A DNA stretch of 12,697 bases, from the NCBI GenBank assembly GCA_937892835.1, contig CALBHM010000236.1, positions 1 to 12,697 of the forward strand, in the 5' to 3' direction. A program made the position numbers and the translations under genes. Within the stretch, counting starts at the first letter, position 1; each line of letters opens with the position of its first letter. The stretch comes from an uncultured Ruminococcus sp. (GTDB lineage Bacteria; Bacillota; Clostridia; Oscillospirales; Acutalibacteraceae). Positions 1 through 6,023 of this stretch are shown piece by piece. The notes under the pieces were generated by a model. The model was not told the DNA's origin, did not search any database, and saw only the letters and a program-made list of their open reading frames with translations.

Positions 1-131
1 ACTGTCATTCACTACCGTGTCGACACTTCGCTACCCTACAGGGGAGCCAAGATAGTTTTCTTCTGACCTTTGGGTCGATGTGGGCATCGACCCCTACGAA
101 ATGTGCCTTTATTCTAATAAGCGCAAGGCAC
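1..131. repeat. Cluster of short intergenic palindromes
   Basis: No convincing gene lies here. Four inverted repeats sit close together: a perfect 10 bp palindrome GTGTCGACAC (17-26); GCTACCC/GGGGAGC with one mismatch around a TACA loop (about 31-48); a perfect 9 bp stem GGGTCGATG/CATCGACCC with loop TGGG (72-93); and GTGCCTT/AAGGCAC (103-109 with 125-131). None is followed directly by a long T run, so they do not look like ordinary terminators. The CCCTACAGGGGAGCC-like and GGGTCGATG hairpin motifs resemble the small palindromic repeats scattered through intergenic DNA of gut Clostridia. That resemblance is from memory and was not searched. The cluster may continue to the left of the window. 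Confidence 0.5.
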
Positions 132-145
132 GATGCCGTTACAAA

Positions 146-191
146 AAGGACAGAAACGAAAGCCGGTTATTATGCTCTTGCTTCTGTCCTT
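146..191 (-). terminator. Probable intrinsic terminator of the PHP/hydrolase operon
   Basis: An 18 bp imperfect inverted repeat has a perfect outer 10 bp, AAGGACAGAA (146-155) with TTCTGTCCTT (182-191), and a 10-base loop (164-173). Read on the minus strand, two of the three inner non-Watson-Crick positions become U-G pairs and the stem runs into UUUUUGU, the usual layout of a rho-independent terminator. It lies about 170 bp beyond the stop of the PHP gene because a MITE-like element sits in between. Confidence 0.6.
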
Positions 192-194
192 ATT

Positions 195-357
195 AAGGCA
201 ATACTTCACAACTGCGGTGTGCGAATTGCGTAGCAAAATTTTTCGTCAGGTTGTGCGAAAATTTTGTAGGCTTGCTAACGCAAGTCAAAAAATTATTGTG
301 CAATATGGCGGAAAATATTCAAGCAAGGCGTGCGCCGCAATTGTGGGGTATTGCCTT
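195..357. mobile_element. MITE-like element with ~33 bp imperfect terminal inverted repeats
   Basis: The two ends are inverted copies of each other. AAGGCAATAC (195-204) is matched perfectly by GTATTGCCTT (348-357), and the homology continues inwards through CACAAcTGCGG-type sequence to about 33 bp per end with scattered transitions. The interior holds further hairpins: CAAAATTTTTCG (234-245) with CGAAAATTTTG (256-266), and CTTGC/GCAAG (271-284). TTA at 193-195 and 357-359 could be a 3 bp target duplication, which would make the element 196-356. At about 161-165 bp with no plausible protein, it looks like a non-autonomous miniature element. The short reading frames across it (133-360 and 251-577, plus strand) have no ribosome binding site or recognisable product and are taken as chance. 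The element ends 2-4 bp from the stop codon of the PHP gene. Confidence 0.7.
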
Positions 358-361
358 TAAT

Positions 362-1879
362 TTACTTAGTAAGAAAATACCAAACAATGTCAATAACTCT
401 GAAATCCTTAAGAACCTTTACGAGGAACTTAACGATTGTATCGGCAAGGAGAGTTGTTGCTCCGCCGAGGTCAACAAAATGATTTGTCTGAGCCTCGGGT
501 GCGCCGTCATATTCAAGGGTAAACGGCTGAGTATATATAACTCCGCCCTCGCCTACGATTTCGGCTCTGACATATGAGCCGATCTCATCCGAATAATCGT
601 CAAGGTCAATCGTGTTGCCGGTTGCAATTACCTTGCCGTCGGCAATCCAATGAACCATGTATGCATCCTTGGTGCTTATAGTGATAGTGTCCTCAACATC
701 ATCGACGGAAACGGCCTTTACTTTCGGCGTAACTGCATCCTGATCGAATGCGAAAATCGTGCGCTGCTTGCCTGCGTTTTCTTCTTCAACGATCTTGCTG
801 TAGGTTTCGGCAAAGCTTTCGGCCAGTTCAAGACCTACACCTGCCGTCTTAAGCTCCTCGGCCCATGACTGAAGCTCAACCTTGCTGCCCATATAGTAGC
901 TTGCGGCGAAGAATGCACCGTCCTTCATTGCTGTTTTAAGCTCGGGAATTGTCTTTTCGGGCATACACATGAGGGTATAACCCGAGTTGATGATGCCTTC
1001 ATTGTGAGAATCAGATGTTGCGAGGCCGAAAACATTTCTGCCCGTGGGAACAACCTTTTGAAGCAGGAGATCCCAAAGCTTTCTGTCGTAACGGGTTCTG
1101 TAGTCACCCTTGCTGTTCACGTCGATACCGAGACATGCCGGATATTTTTCGAGAATATTTGCGAACTTGTCAACTACGTACTTAAACTTAACATTATCCG
1201 TGTTGTAAGCCTCGTCATAGTTGGCAACGTTTCTTGCACCGCTGTACTCGCCCGGGTGATTGATTACACAAAGTCCGCCGAGCTTATCGACATTTTTAAT
1301 CGGGGTTTCGTAGTCGCTTGTACCGCCGATTGTATCGTTGCCGTAATTAACAAACCACGAGCAAACATGAGCGTTATTGAATGAGGTCGGGTTCTGCTCA
1401 TTGCCGAAAGGCACTCTGAGCATCGAATTTTCAGCGTTGCCGTTCTCGTCATACTCTGTATAATAATTGCCGTCGTATGTATATTTCTTGCCGTCCGAGG
1501 TCTCGCCCTTTGACGAGAGAACCTCAATGGGAAGATTGCCCTTTCTGACGCTCATTGCGATTTTAACCGCCTTGTTTGTTGAAGGGTCGTCCCAGCCGTA
1601 GTCGGTTGTGCCGTGGTCGGTAACTGCAAGAATATCAAAATTGTGGTCATAGTGCTTTTCGACAGTCTCCTTCTTTGTCGATGCTCCGTCCGTACCCGTT
1701 GTATGACTGTGAAGATCGGTCTTGTACTGCTTATATGTGCTCCAATCAACATTGGCATAGGTGCTGTTGATTTTGTAATCAACGTCCTTGTCAACCGCAA
1801 AGGAGCAAAGAGCCGTACACGAAGTGACGATTGCGGCAGACATAAAAATCGAAATAGCCTTTTTAAAATTTTTGTTCAT
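362..1879 (-). CDS. Secreted PHP-domain metal-dependent phosphoesterase
   Basis: A 505-residue exported protein. Residues 1-28 form a signal peptide (Lys-rich start, hydrophobic core, SFA at 26-28). VTSC at 18-21 is also lipobox-like, so a lipoprotein cannot be ruled out. PHP-superfamily metal-site signatures follow: DLHSH (55-59), VTDHG (87-90), probable ligands E161 and H171, INHPG (206-210) and SDSH (289-292). PHP enzymes hydrolyse phosphoester bonds with two or three bound metals; the substrate cannot be read from the sequence. Residues 385-460 look like a beta-rich accessory domain, and the last 35 residues are an amphipathic to hydrophobic tail that could bind membrane or a partner. The start has a good GGAGGA site at 1885-1890. 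It is the second gene of an operon, 12 bp after the alpha/beta hydrolase, so both products probably act together outside the cell. The family is clear; the role is unknown. Confidence 0.85.
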   Translation of the reverse strand: MNKNFKKAISIFMSAAIVTSCTALCSFAVDKDVDYKINSTYANVDWSTYKQYKTDLHSHTTGTDGASTKKETVEKHYDHNFDILAVTDHGTTDYGWDDPSTNKAVKIAMSVRKGNLPIEVLSSKGETSDGKKYTYDGNYYTEYDENGNAENSMLRVPFGNEQNPTSFNNAHVCSWFVNYGNDTIGGTSDYETPIKNVDKLGGLCVINHPGEYSGARNVANYDEAYNTDNVKFKYVVDKFANILEKYPACLGIDVNSKGDYRTRYDRKLWDLLLQKVVPTGRNVFGLATSDSHNEGIINSGYTLMCMPEKTIPELKTAMKDGAFFAASYYMGSKVELQSWAEELKTAGVGLELAESFAETYSKIVEEENAGKQRTIFAFDQDAVTPKVKAVSVDDVEDTITISTKDAYMVHWIADGKVIATGNTIDLDDYSDEIGSYVRAEIVGEGGVIYTQPFTLEYDGAPEAQTNHFVDLGGATTLLADTIVKFLVKVLKDFRVIDIVWYFLTK

Positions 1880-1891
1880 GGTTATCCTCCG

Positions 1892-3376
1892 TTATTTTTT
1901 GATAATCTCATTGATTACTGCTTTTATATCAACATCGGTATTCTGCGTGTCGGAATTTTCCAGCGTCAGCGGAACAATGATTTTGTTGACCTGATCGTTA
2001 TAAAGGAACTGTGGGAAAGCGTCGCTTTCATTCACCGTCGGCTGACTGCCATGTTGAGCGAGCCACCATGTGAAATCATAATAGCCCGACGTGTACCAGG
2101 TGTGCATCATATCCTTAATGAACCATGTATATTCGGGATACATACAGGTTGACGCATCAATAGCATTATCGCAGGAAATGTGGTTGTGGCCGTCGGCGAC
2201 GCTCTGAGTATAGCTCTCGGGGAGCTTCGTTCCGAAATCGGCACAGGTAGCACCGAGAGAGGTTCTCGCCGTGTCTATAAGGAAGTCGCTCTGATATCCG
2301 TCGTCCGTCAGCACGGGAACCGCCGCCTTGCCGTAATTTGAAATAATCGCAAGCTTCATTCCGCGAGCCGTGGCTTCATCAAGAATTTCCTTTGTGCTGT
2401 CCATAACGCCGTAGTGATAAGCGTCAAGCTTTTTGATAAGAGCCGCATTTTCGGTCTCATCGAGCATATAATCCTTTGCCTGCTCGTAATATTCATTTGG
2501 AACAAACGTCCAGATACCTGTCAGATTTCCGAAAAGGTCTCTCAGGCAATCCTCATAAAGCACTTCCTTACCCTTTGTAAACACCGTATCAAGCTCGCCG
2601 CAAACGGGAGAAAGAAGAAATCCCGAAAGTCCATAAAAAAGACTGCGATAAAAAACGGTCATGGGGTCGCTGCCCTCAATGAAGTTGCCGATATAATTCA
2701 TCACGGACCTTGTTTTTATATTAAGGTCGCCCGTGAAAAGTCCGCCTACAAGGTTTATTCCGTTGAAAGCCGAGGACTGCATTATCACGGTGTCAACGCT
2801 GCCGTAACCGTACTGCTTAAGATAGGTCATAACAACCGCACCGCCCATGCTCTCACCTTTAAGAACTACCTTATCATGGTGAGTAAGCTCCTTGGTCTTT
2901 TCGATATAATCATTAAGCTCAGCCGCAATATCAAAAACGTCCTCACGCCAATCATAATTGAAGCGATTGTCACAGCGATAGCCGTGCTCCGCTGTCGGGT
3001 CAACCCTGAATTTAACATCTACCGTTTCATTGAGAGGATCGCCGTTGTCATCACAGGCAACGTCCTTCATCGTATCGTTGAGAATCTTGCTCAATGACCT
3101 TGCGAAGCTCTCGTAATCGCCCGTTATCCTGAGCATAACCGTCGGAGCGATAAGCTTTGCCACTGCGGATACTATCGCCGAGGTCTCGGGCATAAAGACA
3201 TTATACTCTTCATCCGTTCCGGGATTTGCAGCCAAATCGGTCATTGCGAAACCGGTGACATAAACAATCGGCGTATACGAACAGCCGCATTTGTCTGTTG
3301 CATAAGAAGAAAAGGATGCGGCACCGGCCGAAAAAGTCAGCAAAACCGCAAGAAATACAGAAACAACTTTTTTCAT
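1892..3376 (-). CDS. Secreted LCAT-like alpha/beta hydrolase (lipase/acyltransferase fold)
   Basis: A 494-residue protein with a signal peptide (residues 1-26, ending SSYA). It then begins the hydrolase fold with a TPIVYVTGF strand (35-43). YDWR (141-144) is a motif typical of lecithin:cholesterol acyltransferase-like enzymes, and GESMGG (174-179) is the nucleophile elbow with Ser176. Likely acid and base partners lie in the C-terminal segment: Asp407 in AIDASTC and His425 in DMMHTW. The inferred activity is hydrolysis or acyl transfer on a lipid or other ester outside the membrane; the substrate is unknown. The start is supported by GGGAGG at 3383-3388 and a strong promoter upstream. It is the first gene of a two-gene operon with the secreted PHP phosphoesterase, which suggests sequential attack on a substrate carrying both acyl ester and phosphoester bonds, such as a phospholipid. 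That pairing idea is inference. Confidence 0.83.
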   Translation of the reverse strand: MKKVVSVFLAVLLTFSAGAASFSSYATDKCGCSYTPIVYVTGFAMTDLAANPGTDEEYNVFMPETSAIVSAVAKLIAPTVMLRITGDYESFARSLSKILNDTMKDVACDDNGDPLNETVDVKFRVDPTAEHGYRCDNRFNYDWREDVFDIAAELNDYIEKTKELTHHDKVVLKGESMGGAVVMTYLKQYGYGSVDTVIMQSSAFNGINLVGGLFTGDLNIKTRSVMNYIGNFIEGSDPMTVFYRSLFYGLSGFLLSPVCGELDTVFTKGKEVLYEDCLRDLFGNLTGIWTFVPNEYYEQAKDYMLDETENAALIKKLDAYHYGVMDSTKEILDEATARGMKLAIISNYGKAAVPVLTDDGYQSDFLIDTARTSLGATCADFGTKLPESYTQSVADGHNHISCDNAIDASTCMYPEYTWFIKDMMHTWYTSGYYDFTWWLAQHGSQPTVNESDAFPQFLYNDQVNKIIVPLTLENSDTQNTDVDIKAVINEIIKK

Positions 3377-3409
3377 GCAAGCCCTCCCCTGTTTTCAATT
3401 TCTTTTTGT

Positions 3410-3438
3410 ATTATATCATAAGTTTTTATCAATATCAA
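3410..3438 (-). promoter_or_regulatory. Sigma-A-type promoter of the hydrolase/PHP operon
   Basis: On the minus strand there is TTGATA (3433-3438), a 17 bp spacer, and TATAAT (3410-3415) preceded by TGA, so it has an extended -10. Transcription would start near 3403, about 27 bases before the hydrolase start codon. The same ~100 bp gap precedes the divergent flippase gene, for which no equally clear promoter is visible; CATAAT at 3460-3465 is the best -10 but lacks a matching -35. Confidence 0.8.
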
Positions 3439-3486
3439 TTCTTATTTTATTGAATTTGTCATAATCATTTATACGGAGTGATGCCA

Positions 3487-5007
3487 ATGACAAACGCAAA
3501 AAAACTTTTCACAAATACTCTTCTGCTGACTGCTGCGGCATTTCTGATGAAAACGGTCGCCGTCAGCTTTAACGTTTATCTGACAAACAAAATAGGTGCT
3601 GACGGGATCGGACTTTTTCAGCTCATAGCCGCAGTTTACGGCATGGCAATAACATTTTCCGTTGCGGGAATTCGCCTTGCCGCCATGAGAATTGTCGCCG
3701 ATAATATTGCACTCGGAAAATACAATGACCGTCAGATCATGCGCCGCTGTCTTGTTTATTCCTTTGTCTGCGGCACGGTTATTGCCGCCCTTTTGGCAGT
3801 TTTTTCGGGATTTATCGGTTCAAAATGGATAGGAGATGTGCGAAGTATTCCATCGCTTAAGGTGCTCAGTCTGAGTCTGCCTTTCGTTGCAATGTCGGCT
3901 GCTCTCAACGGCTATTTCACATCGGTTAAAAAAATTGTACGTTACACCGTTGTTCAGCTCGCCGAGCAGGTTTTCAAAATTATCATCACCGTTTTCATGC
4001 TGAAATCTGTTTTAACCCACGGACTTGAGGCTTCATGCACGGCAATAGTTTTCGGAATTTCCTCGGCAGAGCTGTTTTCGCTTATTTGTTCATATACGCT
4101 CTACCGTTTTTCCGTCTGCAAGCCGAAAGAAACGGAAAACGGACGTGAAATCTGGAAAAGGATATTCAAAATTGCGATTCCGGACACAGTCGGCTCGGAG
4201 ATGCGCTCAATACTCATGACGGTTGAGCACCTGCTTATCCCCGTCGGTTTTCGTAAATCGGGCAGCGATCCGCAGGCGGCACTCGCAACCTACGGCGTTA
4301 TTCACGGAATGTCGCTTCCGCTTGTTCTCTATCCCTCTGCCCTGCTCTCGTCACTCTCGGGACTGCTTGTGCCGGAGATTTCTGCGTTACACATCTCGGG
4401 CAACAAACCGAGAATAAACTATATGATAGCCAGGGTTCTCCACCTGACTCTGATTTTTTCAATCGGCACGGCAGGAATAATGTATTTTAACGCAAAAAGG
4501 CTGTCCCTTGCCGTTTATGGCAATGACAGCGCTTTCTTCTATATTCAAATTCTTTCGCCTCTGATTCCTGTTATGTACTGTGACATGTCCGTTGACGGAA
4601 TGTTGAAAGGGCTGGACCAGCAGGTCAGCTATATGCGATACAATATTATAGACGCATCCATCTGTGTTATACTTGTTTATCTGCTTGTTCCGATTCTTTC
4701 GGTAAAGGGTTACGTCATTGTTGTTTTCGTCAGTGAGATAATCAATTTTATACTCAGTTTCAGGCGACTGACAAAAGTCAGTGATGTTAACATCTCTTTT
4801 TTTAAAGATATTTTTATTCCGATTTTTTGCGTTATCGGTGCAAATCTTTTAAAGAATTTTATTTTCTACTCTTTCAATATAGCGAACTTCAAACTTGCCG
4901 CTTCCTTAGAAATCATTGCAGCTGTCGTTCTTTATACGGGAATGATAGTATTGTTTCATTCTATAGATAAGGAAGAACTATACTGGCTCAAATCACTTGT
5001 AAAATAA
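3487..5007 (+). CDS. SpoVB/MVF-family polysaccharide or lipid flippase, multi-span membrane protein
   Basis: A 506-residue integral membrane protein with about 12-14 hydrophobic segments spread over its length. It resembles stage V sporulation protein B and its YtgP-like relatives in the MVF (mouse virulence factor/MATE-like) flippase superfamily. The most family-typical stretch is LYPSALLSSLSGLLVPEIS followed by a basic loop (HISGNKPRIN) and a membrane span. Family members move lipid-linked glycans or peptidoglycan precursors across the membrane; SpoVB is needed for spore cortex. GTG 3478 and ATG 3481 are in frame but too close to the GGAG at 3475-3478, whereas ATG 3487 has an ideal 8-base spacing and is chosen. 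The stop TAA (5005-5007) directly abuts the stop of spo0A on the other strand. Sitting next to spo0A fits a sporulation role, but a vegetative glycan exporter is possible. Confidence 0.82.
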   Translation: MTNAKKLFTNTLLLTAAAFLMKTVAVSFNVYLTNKIGADGIGLFQLIAAVYGMAITFSVAGIRLAAMRIVADNIALGKYNDRQIMRRCLVYSFVCGTVIAALLAVFSGFIGSKWIGDVRSIPSLKVLSLSLPFVAMSAALNGYFTSVKKIVRYTVVQLAEQVFKIIITVFMLKSVLTHGLEASCTAIVFGISSAELFSLICSYTLYRFSVCKPKETENGREIWKRIFKIAIPDTVGSEMRSILMTVEHLLIPVGFRKSGSDPQAALATYGVIHGMSLPLVLYPSALLSSLSGLLVPEISALHISGNKPRINYMIARVLHLTLIFSIGTAGIMYFNAKRLSLAVYGNDSAFFYIQILSPLIPVMYCDMSVDGMLKGLDQQVSYMRYNIIDASICVILVYLLVPILSVKGYVIVVFVSEIINFILSFRRLTKVSDVNISFFKDIFIPIFCVIGANLLKNFIFYSFNIANFKLAASLEIIAAVVLYTGMIVLFHSIDKEELYWLKSLVK

Positions 5008-5763
5008 TTACGAAGCCTTGAGTCTTAATCTGAGCTTATCGGCAATCATTGCGATAAATTCGGAGTTTGTCGGTTTTCCTCTTGATGACTGAATCGTATA
5101 GCCGAAATATGAGCTGAGCACGTCCACGTCGCCTCTGTCCCATGCGACCTCAATAGCATGGCGAATCGCACGTTCAACTCTTGAAGATGTCGTTTTAAAG
5201 GTCTTTGCAACCGTCGGATAGAGAAGCTTTGTTACCGAGCCCATCATCTCGGTGTTATTGATTGAAAGAATAATTGCTTCTCTCAAATACTGGTAGCCTT
5301 TAATGTGCGCCGGAACGCCGATTTGATGCATTATCTCCGAAACGACAACCTCCAAATCGTTTTCGTTTCTTTCATGCGAACCGGTGTTTTTCCAGCCTGC
5401 AAGCTGCGTAATGCGCTGAGCTATTATATTTGCCTCAACAGGCTTGAGAAAGTAATAATCGGCACCGTTGTTAAGAATTTCACTTTCAAATCGCATATTA
5501 TCAACGCTTGAAAGAACAATAATTATCGGCTTTCTTCCGTCCTTTGATTCCCTTATCTGCTTGATCACACCGAGGGCATCGATATGAAGCATAAAAGCAT
5601 CCATAATTACAACATCAGGTTTTTCAAACTTCATCTTGGTCAGAACCTGTGCACCGTCCTTATCCGCAAGCACAACATTGTAGCCGTAAGACGAGAACTC
5701 TCTGACACAGTTCTGACCAAACTCGTTGTTTTCCGCAATTAGTATTTTGACCTTATTTTCCAT
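5008..5763 (-). CDS. spo0A: Spo0A, sporulation response regulator
   Basis: A 251-residue response regulator, the master switch of sporulation entry. The receiver domain is residues 1-122 with phospho-acceptor Asp55 (VVIMDAF), switch Ser85/Ser86 and Lys107 (FLKP). The C-terminal Spo0A DNA-binding domain (about 140-251) is very well conserved, including HQIGVPAHIKGY, the recognition helix SRVERAIRHAIEVAW and PTNSEFIAM, and ends in KAS as in Bacillus. The receiver is less usual: the metal-binding acid pair written DD in Bacillus subtilis (D10, D11) is E11-N12 here, and the MP after the phosphorylation site is ML. An in-frame GTG at 5790 is rejected because ATG 5763 sits 7 bases after a perfect AAGGAGGT (5771-5778). 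It is monocistronic, with its own promoter, convergent with the flippase and downstream of the purine operon terminator. Confidence 0.97.
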   Translation of the reverse strand: MENKVKILIAENNEFGQNCVREFSSYGYNVVLADKDGAQVLTKMKFEKPDVVIMDAFMLHIDALGVIKQIRESKDGRKPIIIVLSSVDNMRFESEILNNGADYYFLKPVEANIIAQRITQLAGWKNTGSHERNENDLEVVVSEIMHQIGVPAHIKGYQYLREAIILSINNTEMMGSVTKLLYPTVAKTFKTTSSRVERAIRHAIEVAWDRGDVDVLSSYFGYTIQSSRGKPTNSEFIAMIADKLRLRLKAS

Positions 5764-5794
5764 AAAAATTACCTCCTTGAATTTTTCCACCGAT

Positions 5795-5823
5795 ATATTA
5801 CCATTTTATGGTATTTATGTCAA
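5795..5823 (-). promoter_or_regulatory. Sigma-A-type promoter of spo0A with internal palindrome
   Basis: On the minus strand there is TTGACA (5818-5823), a 17 bp spacer and TAATAT (5795-5800) with TGG just before it (extended -10). A perfect palindrome TACCAT-TTT-ATGGTA (5799-5813) fills the spacer and overlaps the -10, where a bound repressor would block RNA polymerase; it is a candidate operator. No TGTCGAA-type Spo0A box and no clear sigma-H promoter were seen in 5764-5919. Confidence 0.75.
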
Positions 5824-5919
5824 TAGAAATTTGCCATTTTTTACCAAAAAATTTTCAAGGCACGCTTACCGTTGTGAAAAAACGATAAAAATGTTGTTGA
5901 AGAATGGAAAACCGAAAGT

Positions 5920-5965
5920 AAAAACCGTTCTCCTGTGCGTTTTAACACGAAAGAGAGCGGTTTTT
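5920..5965 (-). terminator. Intrinsic terminator of the purine operon
   Basis: AAAAACCGTTCTC (5920-5932) pairs with GAGAGCGGTTTTT (5953-5965), a 13 bp stem with one non-Watson-Crick position; GTG/CAC inside the loop may extend it. It lies 58 bp past the purL stop. A run of U follows on the minus strand, and the plus strand also ends in TTTTTGT, so it could act in both directions. It separates purL from the spo0A promoter; the rest of 5764-6023 holds no gene. Confidence 0.75.
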
Positions 5966-6023
5966 GTACAGCTGTTTTTTTGTTTAGTATTTGTTTTACG
6001 TCCGAAAAAATCGTGGTTTGATG

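Noticed and set aside
72..93. Perfect GGGTCGATG hairpin as a terminator
   Set aside because: No U run follows on either strand; it is better described as a small palindromic repeat.
133..577. Two small plus-strand reading frames (75 and 108 codons)
   Set aside because: They lie across the terminator hairpin, the MITE-like element and the antisense of the PHP gene, with no ribosome binding site and no recognisable domain.
5764..5790. Longer Spo0A start at GTG 5790
   Set aside because: The extra nine codons contain the perfect AAGGAGGT that serves ATG 5763, and they add residues absent from the family.
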